Shown here piece after piece: positions 53,555 through 62,203 of a stretch of 64,000 bases of DNA (position 1 is the first letter of the stretch; each line of letters begins with the position of its first letter). This stretch comes from CAYVQF01 sp964454015 (GTDB taxonomy: Bacteria; Myxococcota_A; Bradymonadia; UBA4248), in contig CAYVQF010000003.1 of assembly GCA_964454015.1 (NCBI GenBank), positions 1 through 64,000 of the forward strand. Direction: 5' to 3'. Under the pieces are notes generated by a model that saw nothing but the letters and a program-made list of their open reading frames with translations, did no database searches and had not been told where the DNA came from. Both the position numbers and the translations under genes were made by a program.

Positions 53555-55909
53555 ATGGATATTGGGCACAGGACCAGAGTGGTGGCAGCCTTCGTGCTGC
53601 TCATGGGGTTGAGCTTGGGGCCGTCGTGGGCGCTGGGTGAGGAGCGGCCCCTCGATGCCGATGCGTTGAGTGGGCGCTTCGTCCTTGCGGGGGAGCAGGC
53701 GGCCATCACCGGTTTGAGTGGGTGTGACGCGCGGCATGTCACGGCCGAGCGGCCGAACGTAAAGCTGCTCCTCATCTCTGAACACCCGCAGATCGCCCCA
53801 GGTCTACCCAACCGCCTGGCGCTGCGTTTCGACCTGGCGCCGGATTGGCACATTTACTACGGGCCCAATCCCGGCGGCATTGGGCTGCCGACGGTGGTCA
53901 AGTGGCGTGTCCCCGAGGGTTTCGTGGTGTCCGAGCCGGCTTGGCCGCCGCCGATCGCCTACATCGAAGCGACGGGCCACTTGTCGAACGTTTACGAGGA
54001 CGAGCTCTTTCTCTACGTCAGCGTCGCGACGCCTGAAGATTTGGGGCCCGTGTCCTCGATCGAGGTGGGGGTGGACGTGGACTATCAGCTCTGCAGCGAT
54101 CGCTGCATCCGCGGCCGGGCCAGCCTCGATCTGAGCTTGCCCGTGGTGCGGGAGACGCCACAGCTCCCGCCGCCGCTGTGGAGCCGCCCTTTTGAGCGCG
54201 CTCATGCCCAGCTCGCCTTGACCGAGCCGCCGTCGGGGATGCAGGTGGTGGGCGCCGTGGGGCAGGAGCCGTTGCGGCCAGGAGATGAGACCTTGTTGGT
54301 GTTGTGGGTGGACGCCGAGGAGGCGGAGCTGCGCGGCCACAGCCTCAACCCCACGGCGAAGCTGTCGCGACCGCTCTTGGTTTGGGACCGCTTGGGCGAC
54401 CTCGAGCAAGAGGTGGTCGCCGTGGATGTGCCGCCCCAGGGGGGGCTGCGCGTCGTGACGCGGCTGGCGCTGGATGAAGAGAGCGAGCTTGCGCCGGGTG
54501 CGGCGACGCTTGGGGGTGTCTTGCAGATCGAGCAGGCCGAGGGCGCGGAGACGTGGCGGCCGCTGGCGCTCAGGGTGAGTGTGCCGCTGACGGTGGGCGC
54601 CGTGGGCGATACGGTGACGGTGGCGTCGGGCGAGCTGTGGACGGGTCTCTCGCTGCACGGTGAGTTGGAGCGCCCGCGCGGTGCCGGCGCCATTCCCCTG
54701 TGGCAGGCCCTGCTCTTTGCCTTTTTGGGGGGCTTGATCCTCAACGTCATGCCCTGCGTGTTGCCCGTGTTGTCGCTGAAAGCGCTGGCATTGGTCGAGG
54801 AGGCTGGCGAGGCCAAGCGCAGCGTGCTGCCCTTCATTGGCGCCTATGTCGGCGGGGTCTTGGCGTCGTTTTGGCTTCTGGCTGGGGTGATGGTGGCGCT
54901 GAAGCTATCGGGTGAGTTGGTGGGCTGGGGCTTCCAATTTCAGGAGCCTGCCTATGTGCTGACCATGGTGGCGGTCATCTTCGTGTTCTCCCTGAGCATG
55001 TTTGGCGTCTTCGAGATCCCCGGTCTGTCCATGAGCGGTCAGCACTCGGGCTTGAAGGGCTCTTTTGCCCATGGGGTCTTGACCACGGCGCTGTCGACGC
55101 CGTGCTCGGCGCCGTTGCTGGGCCCCGCGTTGGCCTTTGCCTTGAGCCAGTCCCCGGCGCAGATTGTGGTGAGCCTCACGGTGGTCGGCGTGGGTTTGTC
55201 GACGCCGCTGGCCTTGATCACCTTGGTCCCGGCGGCGCGGCGCTTCATTCCTCGGCCTGGGGCTTGGATGGACACCTTCAAGAAGTTGATCGCCTTTCTC
55301 TTGGTGGGGACGGCGATCTACCTGCTCGGCATCCTGGGGGCGCAGCTCTCGCCGGGGGCCATGACGCGCATTTACGTCTTTCTCGGGCTGTTGAGCATGT
55401 CGGCTTGGATTCTGGGGCACTGGGTGCACCCCATGGCGACGAAGCGGGCCAAGTGGATCGCCGGGCTGGCGGTGACCCTGATTTTGGTGGGGGCCGTGAG
55501 CGTGGTGCGCTTCGATGAGGCCCGGGGCGACGCCTCCTTGGCGTCAGCGCGTATCGACTGGCAGCCCTTTGCCGGGGACGAGACGATGGACTTGGTGCGG
55601 GGAGGGCAGACGGTGCTGTTGGATTTTACCGCCGATTGGTGCCCGACGTGCAAGGTGAACGAGCAGGTGGCCATCGAGACGGACAAGGTGGCGGCGAAGA
55701 TCCAGGCGCTCGGGGTGCTTCCCGTCAAGGCCGACATGACCCGGCGCAACCCCGAGGCGGATCGCTGGGTGGCCCATTTTGGGCGGGTGGCCATTCCCCT
55801 GGTGGTGGTGCTCCCGGCAGGGCGACCGAACGATCCGATCTTGCTGCCCGAGGTGATGACCGAGGGGATGCTGCTGGAAGCTCTGGACCGTGCGGGTCCG
55901 AGCCGTTGA
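53555..55909 (+). CDS. dsbD: Thiol:disulfide interchange protein, DsbD/ScsB type
   Basis: The protein carries reducing power from cytosolic thioredoxin across the inner membrane. The 784-residue chain has a signal peptide, an N-terminal periplasmic domain with CSDRC (the DsbD-alpha pair), then a second beta-rich stretch, and about eight membrane helices with the redox Cys in LNVMPCVLPVLSLK and ALSTPCSAPLLGPAL. The C-terminal thioredoxin domain has DWCPTCKVNE. It is longer than E. coli DsbD (about 565), with the extended N-terminal part of ScsB-like proteins. The ATG at 53555 has only a modest ribosome site. A thioredoxin lipoprotein gene follows after 60 bases. Confidence 0.92.
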   Translation: MDIGHRTRVVAAFVLLMGLSLGPSWALGEERPLDADALSGRFVLAGEQAAITGLSGCDARHVTAERPNVKLLLISEHPQIAPGLPNRLALRFDLAPDWHIYYGPNPGGIGLPTVVKWRVPEGFVVSEPAWPPPIAYIEATGHLSNVYEDELFLYVSVATPEDLGPVSSIEVGVDVDYQLCSDRCIRGRASLDLSLPVVRETPQLPPPLWSRPFERAHAQLALTEPPSGMQVVGAVGQEPLRPGDETLLVLWVDAEEAELRGHSLNPTAKLSRPLLVWDRLGDLEQEVVAVDVPPQGGLRVVTRLALDEESELAPGAATLGGVLQIEQAEGAETWRPLALRVSVPLTVGAVGDTVTVASGELWTGLSLHGELERPRGAGAIPLWQALLFAFLGGLILNVMPCVLPVLSLKALALVEEAGEAKRSVLPFIGAYVGGVLASFWLLAGVMVALKLSGELVGWGFQFQEPAYVLTMVAVIFVFSLSMFGVFEIPGLSMSGQHSGLKGSFAHGVLTTALSTPCSAPLLGPALAFALSQSPAQIVVSLTVVGVGLSTPLALITLVPAARRFIPRPGAWMDTFKKLIAFLLVGTAIYLLGILGAQLSPGAMTRIYVFLGLLSMSAWILGHWVHPMATKRAKWIAGLAVTLILVGAVSVVRFDEARGDASLASARIDWQPFAGDETMDLVRGGQTVLLDFTADWCPTCKVNEQVAIETDKVAAKIQALGVLPVKADMTRRNPEADRWVAHFGRVAIPLVVVLPAGRPNDPILLPEVMTEGMLLEALDRAGPSR

Positions 55910-55969
55910 GGTGCGGCGCGGGCAGAGGGCGCCTGGGCGGATGTGGATCCCAAAGACGAGGCGAAGGCG

Positions 55970-56407
55970 ATGCGGAAATGGTGGCGGTATGTGGGAGCAG
56001 TGGCGTTGATGGCGGCGCTCGCGGCGCTGACGGGTTGTCGTGCTGAGGCGGAGGCGCCTGAGGTCCAGTGGCGCAGCGACTATGAGGCCGCGCTGGCCGA
56101 GGCCAAGGCGGCGGGCAAGCCGGCGGTCATTGAGTTTACGGCTTCTTGGTGTGCTCAGTGTCAGCAGTTGAAGCGGGAGACTCTGGAGGCGCCTGAGGTG
56201 CGAAGGGCCTTGCAAGGTTTCGTTGCCATCCGCTTGGACGGAACGGCGTCGGTCGAGGCGATCGAGGCTTGGATGACGCGGCACGCGGTGGAGGCGTTTC
56301 CTGCGGTGGTTTTCGTGAGCTCGCGGGGGGAGGTGCTGGCGGCGCCGCGGGTGGAGGGGCCGCTGTCTCCGGCCGCCTTTGTGGCTTTATTGCAGGAAGT
56401 GGACTAG
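55970..56407 (+). CDS. Thioredoxin-fold lipoprotein
   Basis: The 145-residue protein has a signal peptide ending in LTGC and a thioredoxin fold with the active site ASWCAQCQQLK. The cis-Pro lies in VEAFPAVVFVSS. It resembles the small DsbD gamma-like or DUF255-type thioredoxins and is likely reduced by the DsbD encoded just upstream. The ATG at 55970 is preferred to an in-frame ATG at 55943. The second half of the gene is overlapped on the other strand by 272 bases of the DUF2293 reading frame. Confidence 0.9.
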   Translation: MRKWWRYVGAVALMAALAALTGCRAEAEAPEVQWRSDYEAALAEAKAAGKPAVIEFTASWCAQCQQLKRETLEAPEVRRALQGFVAIRLDGTASVEAIEAWMTRHAVEAFPAVVFVSSRGEVLAAPRVEGPLSPAAFVALLQEVD

Positions 56408-57134
56408 GGGCGGCTTGGCTGGGGGCGTGGTCGAGCTGGGCCAAGGCCAGATGAATGGGGCATTGGCTGCGATCGATGTCGAGCCCTTGGCGGTAGGGGG
56501 CGAGGCTGGCGCGGGCGCGGTCGGCCATTTGCCGGCGCACGCTGCGGCGCATCCCGCGGACGCGGGGCACGCTGAGTTGGTCGTAGGGGGTGGCGTGATG
56601 GCGAAGCCACGCCATGGTGGCGAGCTTGGCCCGCTCTTCGAGGGGGATGCGGGTGGTGCGGGCGACGGTGCCGCTGCCGACGGGGGTGGCGTGGGTGGTG
56701 ATGGCCTGGGCGAGGGCGGTTGCGACGTCGTGATAGCGCGGCGCAAAGGCGAGGAAGTGGAGGATGGCCTGGCTGAAGGTGGCGCCGTAAGCCTCTTCTT
56801 TGCGGGCGCGTTGCGCCTGGCGCCGGGCCTGATCCTGGGCATGGGTGGGGCTGTTGCGCAGGCGTTCGAGGTGGGCCCGCGCCGCGGCGATGTTGCGGGC
56901 CGGTGCCCAGAGTCCTAGGGAACGCGGTCGGTTGGGGCGGCGGCCTGGGACCATGACGGTCCACGAGGGGCCGGCGGCTTTGACCTGGCGGGTGAGGGCG
57001 GCGTCTCCTGGTGGCAGGTGCTCCCAGTCGGCGGGTATGGCCAGGACCTCGCCGCTCTCGGTGCGCACGTGGCGTGCGTCAGGGCCGGGCCCGACGACCA
57101 AGGTCGCCCGTTGCGGTTGCGGCTCAGAGGCCAC
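56136..57134 (-). CDS. DUF2293-family protein
   Basis: The 332-residue frame starts with the GTG at 57134, which overlaps the LolA-like stop by 11 bases. Residues about 100-235 fit DUF2293: an AILHFLAFAPRYHDVATALA helix, then EERAKLATMAWLRHHATPYDQL and the Arg-rich MRRSVRRQMADRARASL. Such proteins are small, basic and of unknown role. From residue 242 on, the frame is antisense to the thioredoxin gene and reads as a Pro/Ala/Arg-rich tail, with no stop until 56136. The tail may be a by-product of the overlap rather than a folded part. Confidence 0.75.
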   Translation of the reverse strand: MASEPQPQRATLVVGPGPDARHVRTESGEVLAIPADWEHLPPGDAALTRQVKAAGPSWTVMVPGRRPNRPRSLGLWAPARNIAAARAHLERLRNSPTHAQDQARRQAQRARKEEAYGATFSQAILHFLAFAPRYHDVATALAQAITTHATPVGSGTVARTTRIPLEERAKLATMAWLRHHATPYDQLSVPRVRGMRRSVRRQMADRARASLAPYRQGLDIDRSQCPIHLALAQLDHAPSQAAPSPLPAIKPQRRPETAAPPPAAPPAPPPASSRKPPQETPPPRAASSKPRSPRPTPFRPSGWQRNLARPFAPQAPPESPASTADTEHTKKP

Positions 57135-57909
57135 GGACGAGCCAGCGCCGGGAGAAGGTGTCGTCGGAGACGTTCTGATTGACGAGCTCTTCGAGGACCA
57201 GGTTCTCCGTCATGTGTTTGTTGCCGAGGTCGGTCATGGTGACGCGGGTGTACATGTAGTGGTCGCCGCCCATTTTCTTGGGATCGTAGCGCTCTTGTAC
57301 TTTGACCAACTTTCCGCTTTCATTGAAGTATTCGAGCCTGTCGATCATGATGTAGCGTTTGTCGATGGCGATCACCACCTTGGGATACTGGAGGTCGACG
57401 CCGCTGTTGCGGGTCAGGGTCATGACGACGTGGGTGGCGTTGTCATCGGTGATTTCCGGGGTGAAATCTTCGGCGAGGTAGATCATGGACATGTCGTCGA
57501 AGTTCCAGTCCGAACCTTGGAAGCTCTGGCGCTTGGCGTGGGAGCCGACGCGGCGGACCCGGTCGGAGTCGGGGAGGCGGGCGTAGATCTCGTCGCGGCC
57601 TTTGATGACCAGGCCCATCCCGCGCATGTCGGCGGGGGAGTCGAAGCGGATGGCACGCAGGTTGGCGCCCTTGGTGATGGTCTTGAAGACGAACTCGTTG
57701 CCGTCGTTGGTGCCACCGTGCATGATCATCTTGGTGGTAATGGTTTGATCTTTGAACGGATTGTGGCGGACGTCCGTTTCTTGGAGCAGGGCCATGGCGC
57801 CCTTCTTGAGTAGGCCTTCCAGGGCGGGATCGATCTCCTGGGCGAGAGCCGTGTGGTGGGCGCAGAGCAGGGCAACGAGGATCACGGGGAAAGCAGTCAA
57901 TCGTTTCAT
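57124..57909 (-). CDS. LolA-like outer-membrane lipoprotein-sorting protein
   Basis: A periplasmic protein of 261 residues with a signal peptide (VALLCAHHTALAQ). The mature part fits the LolA-like group that accompanies MMPL exporters: MIMHGGTNDGNEFVFKTITKGANLRAIRF, LPDSDRVRRVGSHAKRQSFQGSDWNFDDM and ERYDPKKMGGDHYM are characteristic. LolA-type half-barrels carry lipids or acyl chains. The ATG overlaps the MMPL stop as ATGA, so the two are made together. The cargo is unknown. Confidence 0.88.
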   Translation of the reverse strand: MKRLTAFPVILVALLCAHHTALAQEIDPALEGLLKKGAMALLQETDVRHNPFKDQTITTKMIMHGGTNDGNEFVFKTITKGANLRAIRFDSPADMRGMGLVIKGRDEIYARLPDSDRVRRVGSHAKRQSFQGSDWNFDDMSMIYLAEDFTPEITDDNATHVVMTLTRNSGVDLQYPKVVIAIDKRYIMIDRLEYFNESGKLVKVQERYDPKKMGGDHYMYTRVTMTDLGNKHMTENLVLEELVNQNVSDDTFSRRWLVRGL

Positions 57910-60806
57910 GAGGAACTCCCGGTTCGAGGGCGCAGGCGCGAAATCCAGTGCAAGAATGCAGGTAGGAAGAGAAGCGAAGCGATGGCGCTAAAGAGCATGG
58001 CGGCCGCAGTGAGCAGACCAAAATTGCGCATCGGGACAACCGTACCAAAGTAGAGAATGCTCAATCCAAGGCTGACCTCCAGGGCGTTGATGACGATGCC
58101 CCACCCCGTCCCGGAGAGCATGACCTGGAGTCGCTCGCCGAGAGGAGCGTGGCTGTTCTTAGCAAAATTCCAGTAAAGGTGCACGGCATAGTCGATGCCA
58201 ACGCCGAGGGCGATGGCGGCGATCATGGACGTGCCAACGTCCATAGGTATTTCAATGGCCCCCATTATTCCGAAAGTGAGCAAAATCGTCAGGGCGGCCG
58301 GGAGCATAGTGCACAGGGCCACCAACGGGCGGCGGGTGAAGGCCACGAGGGCCAGAAAGACGAGCAAGGCCGAGACGGCGAGGCTGGAGACTTGGTTGCG
58401 CCGAACGCTCTGGTTCATCCCTTCATAAATGATGGGATAGCCGCTGACGGACATGGTGATGGGGTGTTCTTCCAGGACTTCTAGGTTGGGATCCACGCTG
58501 CGGGGGACGTACGCGACAGGGTCCGAGAGGGGCCAAGTGGCGCGATCGATGGCCTCGCGCAGGTGCTGCGGGGGCTCCTGCCCGAGCTGGTCCAGGACCC
58601 ACTGCGCCCGGGCGGCGCGGACTTGGCTGTCGCTCACCTCGCGCAAGGCTTCGAAGACGAAGCGCATGCCGCTGTGCAAACTCTCGGGGTGCTCCTTCTC
58701 GGCGGGGTCGACGTAGGGGACCAGGAGCTGGCTGAGGCGATCCACGTCCAAGGCGTCGGTGCCGAGGGCCGTGGCGACGGCGTCGAGCACTTGTTCGGGG
58801 GCGAAATCCTCCACCATATCTATGATGGGATCGTCCACGAGGTTGAGTTGCAAGACCGCCGCCAGGGCCTCTCGGTCGGCCTCCATGGTCGCTGTGGCGA
58901 AGAGGCCCGCCAGCGCTGCCGGGGCGATCTCGACCCCGTAGGGGGCCAGGAGCCAACGCAGGTGCTCGGAGATCTCGGCCTCTTCGGCGGCTCTCGCCGC
59001 AGGTGAGAGCTGATGCCGGCGGACGGCCACGCGCGGCTCCATGAGGTGGGCACCCGCCTTGCCGATGCCATGCCCCACGGAGGCGGCGAGGCTCATGTCG
59101 GCGCCAGAGACCTTGATCTGCACCAGGGTGTGCTGCCAGTCGTCATCGACGAGCAAGCGCACCGAGTCGTCCGTGTAGGCCAAGGTCGAGAGGGCGGCGA
59201 CGGTGTCGCGCGAGGGAGGGATGCGCTTCTCACCGATCATGGTGCCGCCGACCAGGGTGATCACGTCGGTGATGGACTGGGCGGTGACGACCTCGGGGAA
59301 GGACTCGGCCAGGGCGGCCAGGCGCTCGACTTGGCGGAGAACCAGCGGGCTCTTGAGGTCACCGGCGACCTCGATCTGGACATAGAGCGAGCCGCCAAAG
59401 CGCGCTTCGAGGAAGTCGTCGGCGCGGATGGGTTCGCTGTCGGGCGCGAAGAGGGTGCGGTTCTCCGTGTGGGTGCGGACTTGGGTGGTGAAGAGAGCGC
59501 CACCGACGACCAAGGAGAGGAAGAGGGCCAAGGCTGGCCATGGGTGGCGCGCCACCCAGTGGGCGCCGGCTTGCATGCCCGCGAGGGCCCACTGGGGTGC
59601 GCGTCCGCCTTTGACGGGGCGCAGGGGGAAGCGCATGGCCGCTGCCGTCACGACGAGGAAGGTCGCCAGGGTGATGAGGCCCGTCGCCGCGGCCATGAGG
59701 AGGCCGAACTCGCGCATGGGCTCGACATCCATCACGGCAAAAGACAGGAAGCCGGCCATGGTCGTCAGGCTGGCGATGAGGACCGGGGGGCCGGCGTGGG
59801 CGAGCCCGGCGCGCACGGCCTCTGGACGTGGTAGCCCTTGGTCCAGATGGGCCAGGATGGCTGCCAAGAGGTGGATGGAGTAGGCCGAGCCCAAGGCCAC
59901 CAAGAGTACGGGGAGGGACGAGGAGACCAGGGTCATGGAGCGACCCAAGAGGGTCATGCCGCCCATGACCCAGACGATGCCGATGCCTACGCAGCTCAGG
60001 GCGATGATGACCGCGCCCAGGCTGCGCGAGGTCAGGGCCATGATGAGGATGACCATCAGGCACACCCAAGGTGAGAGCTTGGCCAAGTCGCGGCGGGTCT
60101 GCTCGGCGGCAAAGGAGCCGATGAAGGGGGCGCCGCCGAAGTGGAGATCGACCTGGGCGTCAATGGCGGCGACCCGCGCTTGCACTTTGGCGCGGATGGC
60201 GTCGGCCGTGGCTTTGATCGGGGCGTCGGGGTGGATCTGGGCCAGGATCAAGGCGGCCTGGCCGTCGGCGGCGACCAAGGAGCCGACGATGTGGTCCAGG
60301 GCGAGGCTGCGGCGGCGCACCTCGTCCAACATCTGCAAGAGTTCAGGTGTCGCGGCGCTGTCCAGGGGCGGTAGATCTGGGACCAGATCGACCACGGCGC
60401 TCATCTCTTCGCCGGAATCGCTGACTTGCTCGGTGATGTCGGGCAGCTCGGTAAAGCAGGTGGTGGCCGAGACGCCGGGGATGGCGCGCAGCTCCAGGGC
60501 GAGGGTGCGCAAGAGGTGCAAACGGCGCAGAGTGAAGATGTCGCCGTCTTGGGCCTCGAAGCCAATGATGGCGATGGAGAGGCCGTGAAAACGTCGCCCG
60601 ATGGTCTCGAAGCGCTGCACATCGGGGTCTTCGCGGGGCAGAAACTTGATGACGTCGTCATCTTGATCCAGCCGCAGCGCCGATGGCACCAAGAGCGCCG
60701 TGAGGGCCAGGGCGCCCACGAGAACGCTCAAGCTGAAGCGCGTGGCCAAGCTGCCGAGCATCAGAGAGATTTGGGCCAAGAGACCGTTCGCTTTGGGAGC
60801 GCCCAT
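57906..60806 (-). CDS. RND/MMPL-family transporter
   Basis: A 966-residue inner-membrane transporter with two halves, each one helix, a large periplasmic loop and a cluster of five helices. The family marks include DDDVIKFLPREDPDVQRF after the first helix, the sterol-sensing-like helices GSAYSIHLLAAILAHL and ALGVGIDYAVHLYWNF, and TGWGIVINALEVSLG. MMPL proteins with a LolA-like partner move hopanoids or other lipids toward the outer membrane, driven by proton flow. The weak region upstream of the ATG at 60806 is 128 bases long and may hold the promoter. Confidence 0.92.
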   Translation of the reverse strand: MGAPKANGLLAQISLMLGSLATRFSLSVLVGALALTALLVPSALRLDQDDDVIKFLPREDPDVQRFETIGRRFHGLSIAIIGFEAQDGDIFTLRRLHLLRTLALELRAIPGVSATTCFTELPDITEQVSDSGEEMSAVVDLVPDLPPLDSAATPELLQMLDEVRRRSLALDHIVGSLVAADGQAALILAQIHPDAPIKATADAIRAKVQARVAAIDAQVDLHFGGAPFIGSFAAEQTRRDLAKLSPWVCLMVILIMALTSRSLGAVIIALSCVGIGIVWVMGGMTLLGRSMTLVSSSLPVLLVALGSAYSIHLLAAILAHLDQGLPRPEAVRAGLAHAGPPVLIASLTTMAGFLSFAVMDVEPMREFGLLMAAATGLITLATFLVVTAAAMRFPLRPVKGGRAPQWALAGMQAGAHWVARHPWPALALFLSLVVGGALFTTQVRTHTENRTLFAPDSEPIRADDFLEARFGGSLYVQIEVAGDLKSPLVLRQVERLAALAESFPEVVTAQSITDVITLVGGTMIGEKRIPPSRDTVAALSTLAYTDDSVRLLVDDDWQHTLVQIKVSGADMSLAASVGHGIGKAGAHLMEPRVAVRRHQLSPAARAAEEAEISEHLRWLLAPYGVEIAPAALAGLFATATMEADREALAAVLQLNLVDDPIIDMVEDFAPEQVLDAVATALGTDALDVDRLSQLLVPYVDPAEKEHPESLHSGMRFVFEALREVSDSQVRAARAQWVLDQLGQEPPQHLREAIDRATWPLSDPVAYVPRSVDPNLEVLEEHPITMSVSGYPIIYEGMNQSVRRNQVSSLAVSALLVFLALVAFTRRPLVALCTMLPAALTILLTFGIMGAIEIPMDVGTSMIAAIALGVGIDYAVHLYWNFAKNSHAPLGERLQVMLSGTGWGIVINALEVSLGLSILYFGTVVPMRNFGLLTAAAMLFSAIASLLFLPAFLHWISRLRPRTGSSS

Positions 60807-60934
60807 GACGGATCCGTTTCAGAGGGTTGAGAGAGGGCTGTACAGCGCCGTGCCCGTTGTGGGCGCGTAGGCCATACACGATCTCGCGCGCCGCGAGAAG
60901 ACTACGCCGAAGTGGTTGGCCACTTGGCGCGCCC

Positions 60935-62203
60935 TCAGGCCGGCCAGGGGGCGCCGCCAATGAAGAGGGTGGCGGCGTGGATGCCTGCGCCAAAGGCGTA
61001 AGGCAGGTCGGCGTAGTCACCGCTGGCCAGGGCGAGCAGGTCCGCGGGAGCGCCGACACAGAGCTGTCCGACCTCGAGGGCCAGGGCCTTGGCGGCGCCG
61101 CGAGTGACCGCCCACAGCGCCTCGCCGGGGGTCATCTTGAAGAGGGTCGCCGCCAGGGTGGTCATCAGGGGCAAGTCCTGGGTGTGGCAGGAGCCAGGGT
61201 TGAAATCCGTCGAGAGCGCGACGGCGGCGCCAGCGTCGATGAGGGCGCGGGCGGGTGGGCGCTGCTTTTGGTCCAGAAAGACCGTGACCCCCGGGAGGAG
61301 GACGCCGACGCAGGTGGATTTTGCCAGAACGTCGATGCCTGCGGCGTCGATGTGATCGAGGTGGTCGGCGCTCAGGGCGCCCAGCTCGGCGGCCATGGCG
61401 GCGCCGCCCGTGTGGGTGAGCTCCTCGGCGTGGATCCGAATGGCCAGCCCCAAGCGCACGGCGGCCTCGAGGATACGTCGGCTCTGGTCGAGGGTGAAGG
61501 CCCCGCGTTCGCAGAAGACATCGCAGGAGGCGTCGGGGTGGAGGCGCGCGACCTCGGGGAGCATCTCGGCGATCACTTCATCGACGTAGGCCTCTGGCCG
61601 GTCTCGGTGGCTGGCGGGGATGGCGTGGGCGCCGAGAAAGGTGGGCACGACGTTGACTGGGCTGAGCTTGGCCGCGCGCGCGATGATGGCGAGGTGGCGC
61701 AGCTCATGTGGCGTCGACAAGCCGTAGCCCGTCTTGACTTCCACCGTGGCGACGCCGCGGCGCGCGAATGCGTCGAGGCGCGCGAGGAGGTCCTCGAGGA
61801 GGGTCTCGTCGTCGGCGGCGCGGGTTGCCATGACGGTCGAGGAGATGCCGCCGCCGGCCTCGAGGATCTCGAGGTAGGAGACGCCGGCGTTGCGGAGCAG
61901 GAAATCGGCGCGGCGGTGGCCGGCGAAGAGGCTGTGGGTGTGGCACTCGACCCAGGCTGGCATGAGCACTTGGGTGCGCTGGCTCGGCCACTGCGCCATG
62001 TCGGGGGGCAAGGTGTGAGCGGGGCCGACATAGGCGATGCGTCCGTCACGCACGGCGACGGCGCCGTCTTCGACGAGCCCGACGATGGCTGCGTCCCGTT
62101 GGGCCAGGTGGCCCGCCGCGCGGGCTTCGGCGAAGGGAATCTTGTGCTCCCAGCCGCGCATGGTGAGGACTTGCTTGGCGCGGATGACGAATGCTGGCGT
62201 CAT
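60935..62203 (-). CDS. hutI: Imidazolonepropionase HutI
   Basis: HutI hydrolyses imidazolone-5-propionate to formiminoglutamate in histidine breakdown. The 422-residue amidohydrolase has the metal ligands in ECHTHSLFAGHR, the substrate segment SYLEILEAGGGI, VEVKTGYGL, IHAEELTHTGG and STDFNPGSCHTQDLP. The ATG at 62203 overlaps the upstream stop as ATGA; a longer start at 62236 is less likely. The other hut genes are not in the window. Confidence 0.95.
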   Translation of the reverse strand: MTPAFVIRAKQVLTMRGWEHKIPFAEARAAGHLAQRDAAIVGLVEDGAVAVRDGRIAYVGPAHTLPPDMAQWPSQRTQVLMPAWVECHTHSLFAGHRRADFLLRNAGVSYLEILEAGGGISSTVMATRAADDETLLEDLLARLDAFARRGVATVEVKTGYGLSTPHELRHLAIIARAAKLSPVNVVPTFLGAHAIPASHRDRPEAYVDEVIAEMLPEVARLHPDASCDVFCERGAFTLDQSRRILEAAVRLGLAIRIHAEELTHTGGAAMAAELGALSADHLDHIDAAGIDVLAKSTCVGVLLPGVTVFLDQKQRPPARALIDAGAAVALSTDFNPGSCHTQDLPLMTTLAATLFKMTPGEALWAVTRGAAKALALEVGQLCVGAPADLLALASGDYADLPYAFGAGIHAATLFIGGAPWPA

